From Bacteroidota bacterium (lineage in GTDB: Bacteria; Bacteroidota; Bacteroidia; Chitinophagales; LD1): DNA of 46,098 bases. Made by a program: the position numbers and the translations under genes. Each line of letters starts with the position of its first letter. Within the stretch, counting starts at the first letter, position 1. The stretch covers positions 1 through 46,098 of the forward strand of contig CANJLD010000027.1 in assembly GCA_947475165.1 (NCBI GenBank). The letters run 5' to 3'. Positions 26,212-33,248 of this stretch are shown here, piece by piece. The notes under the pieces were generated by a model, which worked only from the letters and a program-made list of their open reading frames with translations, had not been told where the DNA came from and did no database searches.

Positions 26212-27240
26212 CTAAGAAGTTAAATGATTAGCAAACAACTTATAATGTCCATTCACCATTCCCGTATTCTGAACACACAGAAAAGGATTCGTATCACTCA
26301 ACCCAATCAAACCTCCAAACTCATCCCCTGCATAATCCTGTACATCATCTGGGTTTACAAAAAGCCCCGGTGTCATTGGCGGTCCGCCAGCCATATTGCT
26401 TGCATAGTAATGCATCACACTAAGCAAAGCATATATTTTTATTCTCGTTCCGCTTGTACCATGAAAACCGGTGTAGTTAATACCCGCAACACCGCCCGGT
26501 CCCAAATCTCCCTCCACAGTAGCTGTCCCATCCGCAGTAGGCGGAGTAACCAACGCAAGCACCTTCTCCCAAACAAACCGGTCTCTCACCGAAGCATTCT
26601 TTCTGAAAATCTCCTTGCCGTCCTCCATCATCTTTCTGCCATCACCGTAAATAGCATTGTTGGCAAGAATCTTTGCATCAGTTTCTTCCTGACTGTCCTG
26701 TTGTGCATCCTTATAGTCAGTCAGCAATCCGTCAAAAGCTGTTTTCACAGTATCAACCGATGCTGCAAAAGCAGCAGGCATACCGCCTTCAGCAAGCAGC
26801 ACTGCATTATGCAGGGTTAAAAAATTCTTCATGCTTACCAATAACTGCTTTACATACTCCCAGTTTTTCTGTGTTGCCTTCGCATAATACTGTTTACCTG
26901 CCTCCTCAATTCTCGGTTTGTAATACTCTCCCGGAAAAGCATCCTTAATATAACTGTCAAGCGAGTTCCACTTGCCTGTAATTATATCCAGCTTTTCCGT
27001 TAGCTGAATTCTCAAAACCTCCGCTTCCGCACCTCTTGCCTGCCCGTCCGGCAGAGCCTGCGCAGCAGCAATAGCCGCCAAGCGTGTTACGGACAGCCCT
27101 GCGGTGTAACTTGTTTTAAAGGCAATAAATTCTGCCTCGCGTTCCGACTGACTGCCCCAAATAATTTCTAATCCTTCATACAATTCCGCCTGAGCGCAAC
27201 TGTATTCCCTTACGGGTCTTACTTCAATTTGCGTTGCCAT
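26212..27240 (-). CDS. Unrecognised 342-residue cytoplasmic protein
   Basis: I do not recognise this family. There is no signal peptide, lipobox or membrane segment. Residues about 1-230 are rich in Ala, Glu, Lys and Gln with long stretches lacking Pro or Gly, suggesting a largely helical body. Residues about 230-342 are Gly- and Asn-rich with many short loops (EGDLGPGGVAGINYTGFHGTSGT, in part) and end in FANHLTS. The gene has its own promoter (27271-27301) and terminator (26166-26185), so it is an independent unit and not part of mod-res. It contains two ACCGGT sites, unlike mod-res, and its GC content is nearer the chromosome's. An array of about ten 21-bp repeats lies 180 bases upstream. 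Confidence 0.8.
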   Translation of the reverse strand: MATQIEVRPVREYSCAQAELYEGLEIIWGSQSEREAEFIAFKTSYTAGLSVTRLAAIAAAQALPDGQARGAEAEVLRIQLTEKLDIITGKWNSLDSYIKDAFPGEYYKPRIEEAGKQYYAKATQKNWEYVKQLLVSMKNFLTLHNAVLLAEGGMPAAFAASVDTVKTAFDGLLTDYKDAQQDSQEETDAKILANNAIYGDGRKMMEDGKEIFRKNASVRDRFVWEKVLALVTPPTADGTATVEGDLGPGGVAGINYTGFHGTSGTRIKIYALLSVMHYYASNMAGGPPMTPGLFVNPDDVQDYAGDEFGGLIGLSDTNPFLCVQNTGMVNGHYKLFANHLTS

Positions 27241-27270
27241 GTTAAATTGGTTTTAGGTTAAATAATGAGG

Positions 27271-27301
27271 CAAAAATATTTTCCGCAAAAAAATATGCAA
27301 A
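27271..27301 (-). promoter_or_regulatory. Strong-match promoter of the 342-residue protein gene
   Basis: On the minus strand TTTG (27301-27298), a 19-base spacer and TATTTTTG (27278-27271) fit TTTG-N17-23-TAnnTTTG at every fixed position. The -7 box is 30 bases before the ATG at 27240. The repeat array at 27420-27629 begins about 120 bases upstream of the -33 box. Confidence 0.75.
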
Positions 27302-27419
27302 AAAAGAAATTCACCCAAAATGCACCGTAAAAGCACATTTTTGCCTCAAAACTGTGGAAATCTCGATGTTTTAACATCAAAATCACTCGTCTACTACCCT
27401 AAACCTGCTGTAGTCCTGA

Positions 27420-27629
27420 CAAATTTTCCTGGGGTCGTCTCAAATTCCTTTGGGGACAGGTCAAATTTTCCTGGGGACGACTCAAATTCATCGGGGGACG
27501 ACTCAAATTCCTTTGGGGAACGCTCAAAATCCTCTGGGGACGTCTCAAATTTCCTTGGGGTCGCCTCAAATTCCTCTGGGGACTTCTCAAATTCCTTTGG
27601 GGTCGCCTCAAAATCCCTTGGGGACTCCC
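27420..27629. repeat. 21-bp tandem array, about ten units
   Basis: CAAA recurs at 27420, 27441, 27462, 27483, 27504, 27525, 27546, 27567, 27588 and 27609, an exact 21-base period. The unit approximates CAAATTCCTTTGGGGACGWC with variation in the last four bases. Several frames on both strands are open through it and give seven-residue repeats (SNSSGDD on plus, EFESSPE on minus), but none has a convincing start or a conserved partner domain. It lies upstream of the promoter of the 342-residue protein gene. Confidence 0.95.
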
Positions 27630-27689
27630 CCAAACCAATCGCTGCCTTGAATGGAATTTCATCCGGCCTTGAGGATTCAGGCGTTAAAA

Positions 27690-27880
27690 AAATTATGTAA
27701 CGGAGCGTTAAAAACTAAAAGCTGTTTGAGCGCAACACACATAATCCAGTCTATGACGAAACTTCACGCGCGAGTTCTTTTAGTTTAGCGTAGTGGAATA
27801 ATTTTTAGCCTGAAGCCTCACAGCCTTGAACTTTTGGTTCTTTTGGTTCAAGCCAAAAGAACAATAACCATCACGTTTTT
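27690..27880. other. Gene-free stretch with a hairpin and probable dispersed element
   Basis: No gene is seen between the 21-bp array and 27917. The segment 27765-27862, containing AGTTCTTTTAGTTTAGCG and GAACTTTTGGTTC, has the look of a dispersed Bacteroidota intergenic element. GTTCTTTTGG (27837-27846) pairs perfectly with CCAAAAGAAC (27853-27862) across six bases. A function as terminator is possible but there is no clear T tract. Confidence 0.5.
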
Positions 27881-27908
27881 GTCTCTTATACATTTTCTGT
27901 TTACTTTG
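27878..27908 (+). promoter_or_regulatory. Candidate promoter of the 110-residue protein gene
   Basis: TTTG (27878-27881), a 19-base spacer and TTACTTTG (27901-27908) match TTTG-N17-23-TAnnTTTG with one mismatch. The -7 box ends only 8 bases before the ATG at 27917, which implies a very short leader. Confidence 0.5.
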
Positions 27909-27916
27909 GCAATGCT

Positions 27917-28249
27917 ATGGTACTGATATTAGACAAGTGGAACCCTCCGCACTTAGATAAGCCCGACTATTACGATACGGTAAAGTATGTTTACAAGCAT
28001 TTAACTTTTCATATTTCGGAAGACGAAGCCTACACCATATTGAATGCGTTTATTGAAAAATGGGATGGCAATGCCGGTGAGTTAATTAAGGAAGAAGAAC
28101 TGGTAGACCATGTGGTAGAGCAGCTGCGCGATAATTTTGAAGTGATGCTGCCGAAAAATAAAATTGAAGCCGTGGTGCATCTTATACTCGGCTACCTTCA
28201 GGAGACCGGCCATTTTTATACGCAGGAACTGAAAAAAGATAAGAAATAA
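27917..28249 (+). CDS. Small acidic hypothetical protein
   Basis: The 110-residue product is soluble, rich in Asp, Glu and Lys, and probably all-helical, ending in a charged tail QELKKDKK. The segments YYDTVKYVYKHLTFHISEDEAYTIL and ELVDHVVEQLRDNF (both shown in part) suggest a compact helical domain, but I recognise no family. It reads in the same direction as menA, 96 bases upstream of it, with copy 3 of the palindromic element in the gap. A link to menaquinone synthesis is only positional. Confidence 0.7.
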   Translation: MVLILDKWNPPHLDKPDYYDTVKYVYKHLTFHISEDEAYTILNAFIEKWDGNAGELIKEEELVDHVVEQLRDNFEVMLPKNKIEAVVHLILGYLQETGHFYTQELKKDKK

Positions 28250-28255
28250 AACCCT

Positions 28256-28327
28256 GCCACTAATTACACGAATTATCACAAATAACAGTCCCCTAAATTT
28301 TTCTTTTTAATTCGTGCAATTCGTGGC
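28256..28327. repeat. Palindromic intergenic element, copy 3 (before menA)
   Basis: Arms 28256-28275 and 28308-28327 are 20 bases with two mismatches, around a 32-base loop. The right arm differs from that of copy 2 at one position, and the left arm from that of copy 1 at one position over the shared bases. A T run follows on the plus strand, so it could terminate the 110-residue gene. Confidence 0.88.
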
Positions 28328-28345
28328 TTTTTTAATAAAAGATAA

Positions 28346-29278
28346 GTGACCAAGGTTCAAAGCTGGCTTTACGCCTTCCGTTTGCGGACTCTTCCGCTGG
28401 CATTTTCCTCCATTATTACCGGCAGCTCTATTGCGTTTGTAGATAACCGGAGCAATTTCAACTGGCTGGTGTTTGTGCTTTGCCTGGCAACTACTCTCCT
28501 ATTGCAAATACTAAGCAACCTCGCCAACGATTATGGCGACAGCGAAAAGGGAACGGATAACGATGAGCGGATTGGTCCTAAGCGGGCGGTGCAGCAGGGG
28601 CTGTTATCGTTTACCGAAATTAAAAGAGGAATTGCAGTTGCCGTAGTGCTGAGTTTGGTTTTCGGCAGTGCGCTTGTAGCGGAAGCCACCAAGGGCCTTG
28701 ATATTGGTTACGGTATTTTCTTTTTCATCCTAGGCCTGGCGGCTATTGCTGCGGCAATAAAATATACGGTGGGGAAAGGGGCTTACGGCTATATGGGTTT
28801 GGGCGATGTGTTTGTGTTGCTGTTCTTCGGCATAGTGGGTGTGTGCGGTAGTTATTACCTGATGGCGCACCGGTTCAATTATTCTGTGTTGTTACCGGCA
28901 TTTACCATCGGTGCATTTGCATCGGGTGTTTTAAACCTGAACAATCTGCGCGATAGGGAAAGCGATGCAAAGGCAGGAAAGAATTCATTAGTAGTTAAGA
29001 TTGGAACAGCGAATGCAAAGAAGTATCATACCGGTTTAATTGTTTTGGGGTTTGTTGCTTCGATTGTATTTGTGTTTTTAAATTACACTTCCACCCCTCA
29101 GTTTCCATTTCAGTTTCTTTTCATTATCACTGTTCCTCTTTTCCGCAGACATTTAATTACTGTCCGGAAGATTGAAAACCCCGCAGACTTCGACCCGCAT
29201 TTAAAGCAGATGGCTATCAGCACTTTTATTTTCTCAATACTTTTTGCGGTAGGAATTATTGTAGGAAGTGCAGGTTGA
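28346..29278 (+). CDS. menA: 1,4-dihydroxy-2-naphthoate polyprenyltransferase
   Basis: MenA attaches the polyprenyl chain to dihydroxynaphthoate at the membrane, producing demethylmenaquinone. The 310-residue UbiA-family protein has about eight or nine membrane helices. The first Asp-rich motif is NLANDYGDSEKGTDNDER (N61, D62, D65) and the second is NNLRDRESDAKAGKNSL. N-terminal RLRTLPLAFSSIITGSSIAF is typical of MenA. The start is GTG at 28346. It is separated from menF-menD-menB by the restriction-modification island and repeats, but is on the same strand, so it was probably once contiguous with them. Confidence 0.93.
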   Translation: MTKVQSWLYAFRLRTLPLAFSSIITGSSIAFVDNRSNFNWLVFVLCLATTLLLQILSNLANDYGDSEKGTDNDERIGPKRAVQQGLLSFTEIKRGIAVAVVLSLVFGSALVAEATKGLDIGYGIFFFILGLAAIAAAIKYTVGKGAYGYMGLGDVFVLLFFGIVGVCGSYYLMAHRFNYSVLLPAFTIGAFASGVLNLNNLRDRESDAKAGKNSLVVKIGTANAKKYHTGLIVLGFVASIVFVFLNYTSTPQFPFQFLFIITVPLFRRHLITVRKIENPADFDPHLKQMAISTFIFSILFAVGIIVGSAG

Positions 29279-29288
29279 TTGAAGGTTT

Positions 29289-29371
29289 GTCATGCCGAGG
29301 AACGAGGCATCTTGTATTAAATGCGTTGAATACAAGATTTCTCACTTCGCAAAGCCTTCGTTCGAAATGAC
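29289..29371. repeat. Imperfect inverted dispersed element after menA
   Basis: The inner arms ATCTTGTATT (29309-29318) and AATACAAGAT (29329-29338) pair perfectly. The outer ends TGTCAT and ATGACA also pair. The flanking GCCGAGGAACGAGGC and GCCTTCGTTCGAAATGAC belong to the same broad type as the CGTCATTGCGAGG elements. It fills the gap between the convergent ends of menA and the permease gene and may terminate both. Confidence 0.7.
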
Positions 29372-29374
29372 AGG

Positions 29375-30682
29375 TCATTCAAACCGTATTGCCTTAACCG
29401 GTGAAATCTTCGACACCAACATAGAAGGAATTACGAGCAACAACAGCGTGAAGATGATGGTGCCGATGTTCATCGCTAAAATCCAACTCCAGCTTATATC
29501 CACCGGTGCGTAAGAGAGGTAATAGCTTTCCTGCGGAAGAGTGATGAAATGAAAATGCTGTTGCGCTAAACACAAACCAATACCAAATACATTTCCCGCC
29601 AGCAAACCAATACCGATAATTACTGCACTATAGTAAAGGAATATTCTGCGGATAGAAACATTACCTGCACCGAGGGCTTTCATAATGCCAATCATATTGG
29701 TGCGCTCAAGAATTAAGATGAGCAAAGCGGTAATCATATTAATAGCCGCTACAATAATCATGAGCGTGAGAATGATGAGCTCGTTCATGGTTTGTAAATC
29801 GAGCCAGTCGAAAATACCGGGACTGATGCTCTTGATAGTTTGCACATCGAGCTTCGGATTGTTCATGCGCGAGTAAACCTGCTCACCAATATTTTCGAGC
29901 GGGTCGCGTTTTAGTTCATCAAACTTTTCCTCGCTCAGCAATGCACCAAACAGCGTAAGGAAATAAGAACGGCTGCGGTCTTTAAAAAGATTTTCCTGTT
30001 TCAGAAAAACTTCAAAGCCACCCACGGTATCCTTACCCCAATTGTTCAGTTCCTGAATCACCGCAATATCCACCATCGCATATTTCTTGTCAAACTCTTC
30101 CATACCGGTTTCAAAAATTCCGCGCACTTTAAAGGGACGGTTGCGGATGCTTCTTCCCATAAACGAAACAATCACCTTGTCGTTCAGTTTCAACTGCAAC
30201 CGGTCGGCTGTTGCTTTCGAAATAAGAATCTGTTGCTGCGAGTTCTGCTCTCCTACATTAATTTTCTCTCCCTGTTTTAAATACGGCAGCATGTTCTTCC
30301 ATTGAAAGTCATCTCCCACTCCTTTCAAAACAATTCCCTCAAACTCATCATTCGTTTTCAGCAAACCACCTTTCAAGGCCGTTACCTGAATATGCTGCGC
30401 TTCGGGAATTATTTTCTTATCCGTATAAAAATCTTGGTACCGGTAGATGCCCTCTTCCTGCAATGAATTAGTAAGAGAGAAAGGTACAATCTCGAGGTGC
30501 GACCAAAAGCTAAGCACCTTGCTTCTTATTTCTTTCTGAAACCCGTTCACCAGCGAAGTGGTGATAATCATGGTGCTTAAACTCAAAGCCACTGCTGCCA
30601 CCGCAATACGGATAATAAAAGAGGAAAAACTCTTGCGGCTGCTGAAAGCAATTTTGCGGACAATGAAAAATTCGAGATTCAC
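29375..30682 (-). CDS. LolC/LolE-like ABC transporter permease
   Basis: The 435-residue inner membrane permease of the FtsX/MacB type probably releases lipoproteins from the inner membrane. One N-terminal helix (residues about 22-48, IIRIAVAAVALSLSTMIITTSLV, in part) is followed by the large periplasmic MacB-like domain. Three C-terminal helices (LIILTLMIIVAAINMITALL; RIFLYYSAVIIGIGLLAGNVFG; LAMNIGTIIFTLLLLVIP) and the ending MLVSKISPVKAIRFE follow, as is typical of LolC/E. No ATPase (LolD) gene is nearby. Given the lolA gene at 2933 this is the most likely role, but MacB-type efflux cannot be fully excluded. Confidence 0.85.
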   Translation of the reverse strand: MNLEFFIVRKIAFSSRKSFSSFIIRIAVAAVALSLSTMIITTSLVNGFQKEIRSKVLSFWSHLEIVPFSLTNSLQEEGIYRYQDFYTDKKIIPEAQHIQVTALKGGLLKTNDEFEGIVLKGVGDDFQWKNMLPYLKQGEKINVGEQNSQQQILISKATADRLQLKLNDKVIVSFMGRSIRNRPFKVRGIFETGMEEFDKKYAMVDIAVIQELNNWGKDTVGGFEVFLKQENLFKDRSRSYFLTLFGALLSEEKFDELKRDPLENIGEQVYSRMNNPKLDVQTIKSISPGIFDWLDLQTMNELIILTLMIIVAAINMITALLILILERTNMIGIMKALGAGNVSIRRIFLYYSAVIIGIGLLAGNVFGIGLCLAQQHFHFITLPQESYYLSYAPVDISWSWILAMNIGTIIFTLLLLVIPSMLVSKISPVKAIRFE

Positions 30683-30792
30683 GATTCGAGTATAGAGTTT
30701 AAAGTTGCAAGTTGCAAATGGCGGAGTGATTGGTGACTGGTGAATCGGTGATTAGTTTGGAGTTTGCCGTTTAATATTGAATGTTTGCATCC

Positions 30793-31998
30793 ATGTTTAG
30801 AATAAAGATAATTAGTGCGTTTACTTTTCTGCTATTAATGAATAGTTGCTCTTCGCAACCAAACCACCAACCAACTAATCAACCTATCACCAATCACCAA
30901 ATTATCACCGGTGCCGAACGATTAGATATTCTTCTTCCTTTATTAAAGGACAAAAAAGTTGCCTTACTGGTTAATCAAACTTCTATGGTAGGTTCAACTC
31001 ATTTAGTAGATACGCTGCTTAGCTATAAAATCAATATCAAAAAAATATTTGCACCGGAGCATGGTTTCAGAGGAAGTGCCGATGCCGGGGAGCATGTGCG
31101 CGATAGTGTGGATGCGAAAACAAGAATTAAAATCATTTCGCTGTATGGCGATAAGAAAAAACCTTCTGCCGAAGATTTGAAAGATGTGGATGTAATGATT
31201 TTCGACATTCAGGATGTAGGTGTGCGCTTCTACACGTTTATTTCATCGCTTCATTATTTAATGGAAGCCTGCGCAGAAAATAATAAAGAGCTAATCGTCC
31301 TCGACCGTCCAAACCCTAACGGATGGTATGTAGATGGACCGGTGCTAAAAAAAGAGTTTCAATCGTTTGTTGGTGTTGACCCTATACCTGTAGTGCATGG
31401 ATTGACCGTTGGAGAATATTCACAAATGGTAAACGGAGAAAAGTGGTTGCCAATTGGTGAACAATGCAGTTTGAAAGTGGTAGAATGCCTGAATTACAAT
31501 CACACGATTAGTTATAGTTTACCGGTAAAGCCGTCTCCTAATTTACCAAATGATGCAGCTATCTACAACTACCCTTCTATCTGCTATTTTGAAGGAACAG
31601 ATATTTCTGTTGGAAGAGGAACCGATTATCCTTTTCAAATGATTGGTGCTCCTTCCATCACCGTTCGTAATTTTTCGTTTCACCCGGAAAGTAAACCGGG
31701 GGCAAAGAATCCTCCGCATTTGAATCAGGTTTGTTTTGGCTTTGATTTGCGCAGGGTAAATACTTCGAAAGGAGAAATCAATCTTTCCTATTTACTAAAA
31801 ACATACGCTGCCTTTCCGGATACTTCTAAATACTTTCTGCCAAACGGTTTCTTTGATAAACTTGCAGGTACCGGTGAGTTGCGGAAACAAATTATTGCCG
31901 GTAAAACTGAAGAAGAAATAGAAGCAAGTTGGAAAGCAGAGTTGACAGAATACAAAGCGAAGAGAAAGAAATATCTGCTCTATAAAGATTTTGAATAA
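30793..31998 (+). CDS. DUF1343 lipoprotein, NamZ-like exo-beta-N-acetylmuramidase
   Basis: The product (about 401 residues from the second ATG at 30793; the first ATG is at 30781) has a signal peptide with lipobox LLMNSC, so Cys near residue 18 should be acylated. A Pro/Asn/Gln-rich linker (NHQPTNQPITNHQI) follows, then the DUF1343 domain. Segments such as LVNQTSM, KIFAPEHGFRG, DVMIFDIQDVGVRFYTF, LDRPNPNGWYVDGPVL, PSPNLPNDAAIYNYPSICYFEGTDISVGRGTDYPF (in part) and GFDLRRV identify it. Members of this family remove terminal N-acetylmuramic acid from peptidoglycan fragments. fmt starts at the base after its stop, so they are co-transcribed. Confidence 0.88.
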   Translation: MFRIKIISAFTFLLLMNSCSSQPNHQPTNQPITNHQIITGAERLDILLPLLKDKKVALLVNQTSMVGSTHLVDTLLSYKINIKKIFAPEHGFRGSADAGEHVRDSVDAKTRIKIISLYGDKKKPSAEDLKDVDVMIFDIQDVGVRFYTFISSLHYLMEACAENNKELIVLDRPNPNGWYVDGPVLKKEFQSFVGVDPIPVVHGLTVGEYSQMVNGEKWLPIGEQCSLKVVECLNYNHTISYSLPVKPSPNLPNDAAIYNYPSICYFEGTDISVGRGTDYPFQMIGAPSITVRNFSFHPESKPGAKNPPHLNQVCFGFDLRRVNTSKGEINLSYLLKTYAAFPDTSKYFLPNGFFDKLAGTGELRKQIIAGKTEEEIEASWKAELTEYKAKRKKYLLYKDFE

Positions 31999-32925
31999 AT
32001 GAAGAAGCTGAGAATAGTTTTTATGGGAACACCGGAGTTTGCAGTTCCCATGCTGGAAGTGTTGGTGAACTCCATCCATGAAGTAGTGGGTGTGGTTACT
32101 GCTCCTGATAAACCCGCAGGCAGAGGAATGCAGTTAACGGAGAGTGATGTAAAGAAATGCGCCAAACAACATTCGTTACATATTCTTCAACCAGAGAAAC
32201 TGAAGAATGAAAATTTTCTTGCCGAACTGAAAGCACTGAATGCCGATTTATTTGTGGTGGTTGCCTTTCGTATGCTACCGGAAGCAGTTTGGAGTATGCC
32301 AACGCTTGGCACAATTAATCTTCATGCTTCTCTCCTACCGCAATACCGTGGAGCGGCTCCCATTAACTGGGCAATTATTAATGGCGAGAAAGAAACCGGT
32401 GTCACCACTTTCTTCATTCAGCAGGAAATTGATACCGGCAAAATAATTTTTCAGGAAAAGATTGCTATTCGCGATGAGGAGAATGTTGGTGATTTGTATG
32501 CAGAACTTATGCAACTTGGCGCAAAGGTTCTTGGCAAAACAGTAGATGCGATTGCCGGTGGAAACTATCCGCAAATTCCACAAGACCATATTACCGATAT
32601 AAAACACGCTCCGAAAATTTTCAAAGAAACCTGCAAGATAGACTGGAGCAAAGATGCGGACTACATCTATAATTTCATTCGTGGTTTAAGTCCTTATCCT
32701 GCTGCTTATACATTGCTGGATGGGAAGGTGTTTAAGATTTATAAAGCAAGAAAAGGTCAGTTAGCTCCACCAGTTATGAATGGCACTCATGAAACTGATG
32801 GAAAAACATTTCTCCGTTTTTATTGCAAAGATGGTTCAATAGAAATTTCAGAATGTCAGCTGGAAGGGAAAAAGAAGATGAGTGTGGAAGAGTTTCTTCG
32901 CGGAACTAAACTTAATTCAAACTAA
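31999..32925 (+). CDS. fmt: Methionyl-tRNA formyltransferase
   Basis: Fmt formylates initiator Met-tRNA using 10-formyl-tetrahydrofolate. The 308-residue product has the N-terminal formyltransferase fold with IVFMGTPEFAVPML, LFVVVAFRMLPEAVW, and the catalytic INLHASLLPQYRGAAPINWAI (Asn, His) followed by TFFIQQEIDTGKII (Asp). The C-terminal OB-like tRNA-binding domain carries IYNFIRGLSPYPAAYTLL. The start ATG follows the preceding stop directly. Its last 14 bases overlap the convergent small gene at 32912. Confidence 0.95.
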   Translation: MKKLRIVFMGTPEFAVPMLEVLVNSIHEVVGVVTAPDKPAGRGMQLTESDVKKCAKQHSLHILQPEKLKNENFLAELKALNADLFVVVAFRMLPEAVWSMPTLGTINLHASLLPQYRGAAPINWAIINGEKETGVTTFFIQQEIDTGKIIFQEKIAIRDEENVGDLYAELMQLGAKVLGKTVDAIAGGNYPQIPQDHITDIKHAPKIFKETCKIDWSKDADYIYNFIRGLSPYPAAYTLLDGKVFKIYKARKGQLAPPVMNGTHETDGKTFLRFYCKDGSIEISECQLEGKKKMSVEEFLRGTKLNSN

Positions 32926-33208
32926 CAGCGGGCATCAAATTACTGATACTATTTCTGAATGCAAGTTCGTGAATCGAGTAGGTAATATAATCGGAAAGTG
33001 GAAATTTACGAATGATGGCTTCTGCTTCCTCCATAGTAGGAGTAGCAAAGGTTACCCAAATTTTAGACCGGTCAAGTGCCAATGCATAGCTTGTAATCAA
33101 GCCACACTTAAACATACTCTCCACAAAACTCCGCTGCTGTGGAATTAATTCCAAATAATCTTTAGTAGCATGAACCGGTAAGGTAATTTCTGCAAGGTAT
33201 TGCTGCAT
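32912..33208 (-). CDS. Small muconolactone-isomerase-like/YciI-type conserved protein
   Basis: The 98-residue cytoplasmic protein has a ferredoxin-like pattern: strand QYLAEITLP, helix with LIPQQRSFVESMFKCGLI, strand SYALALDRSKIWVTFAT, helix MEEAEAIIRKFP, and strand YITYSIHEL. This matches small dimeric alpha/beta-barrel proteins annotated as muconolactone delta-isomerase-like in Bacteroidota. True isomerase activity is doubtful and no pathway genes are near. It overlaps the 3' end of fmt on the opposite strand by 14 bases. Confidence 0.75.
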   Translation of the reverse strand: MQQYLAEITLPVHATKDYLELIPQQRSFVESMFKCGLITSYALALDRSKIWVTFATPTMEEAEAIIRKFPLSDYITYSIHELAFRNSISNLMPAVSLN

Positions 33209-33248
33209 AGAAATAATTGTAATCCGAAGGTAGAAGAAAATTATAGAA

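Noticed and set aside
27320-27700. Repeat proteins on either strand of the 21-bp array
   Set aside because: Heptad repeats arise from a 21-base period in any frame; no conserved domain or sensible start accompanies them.
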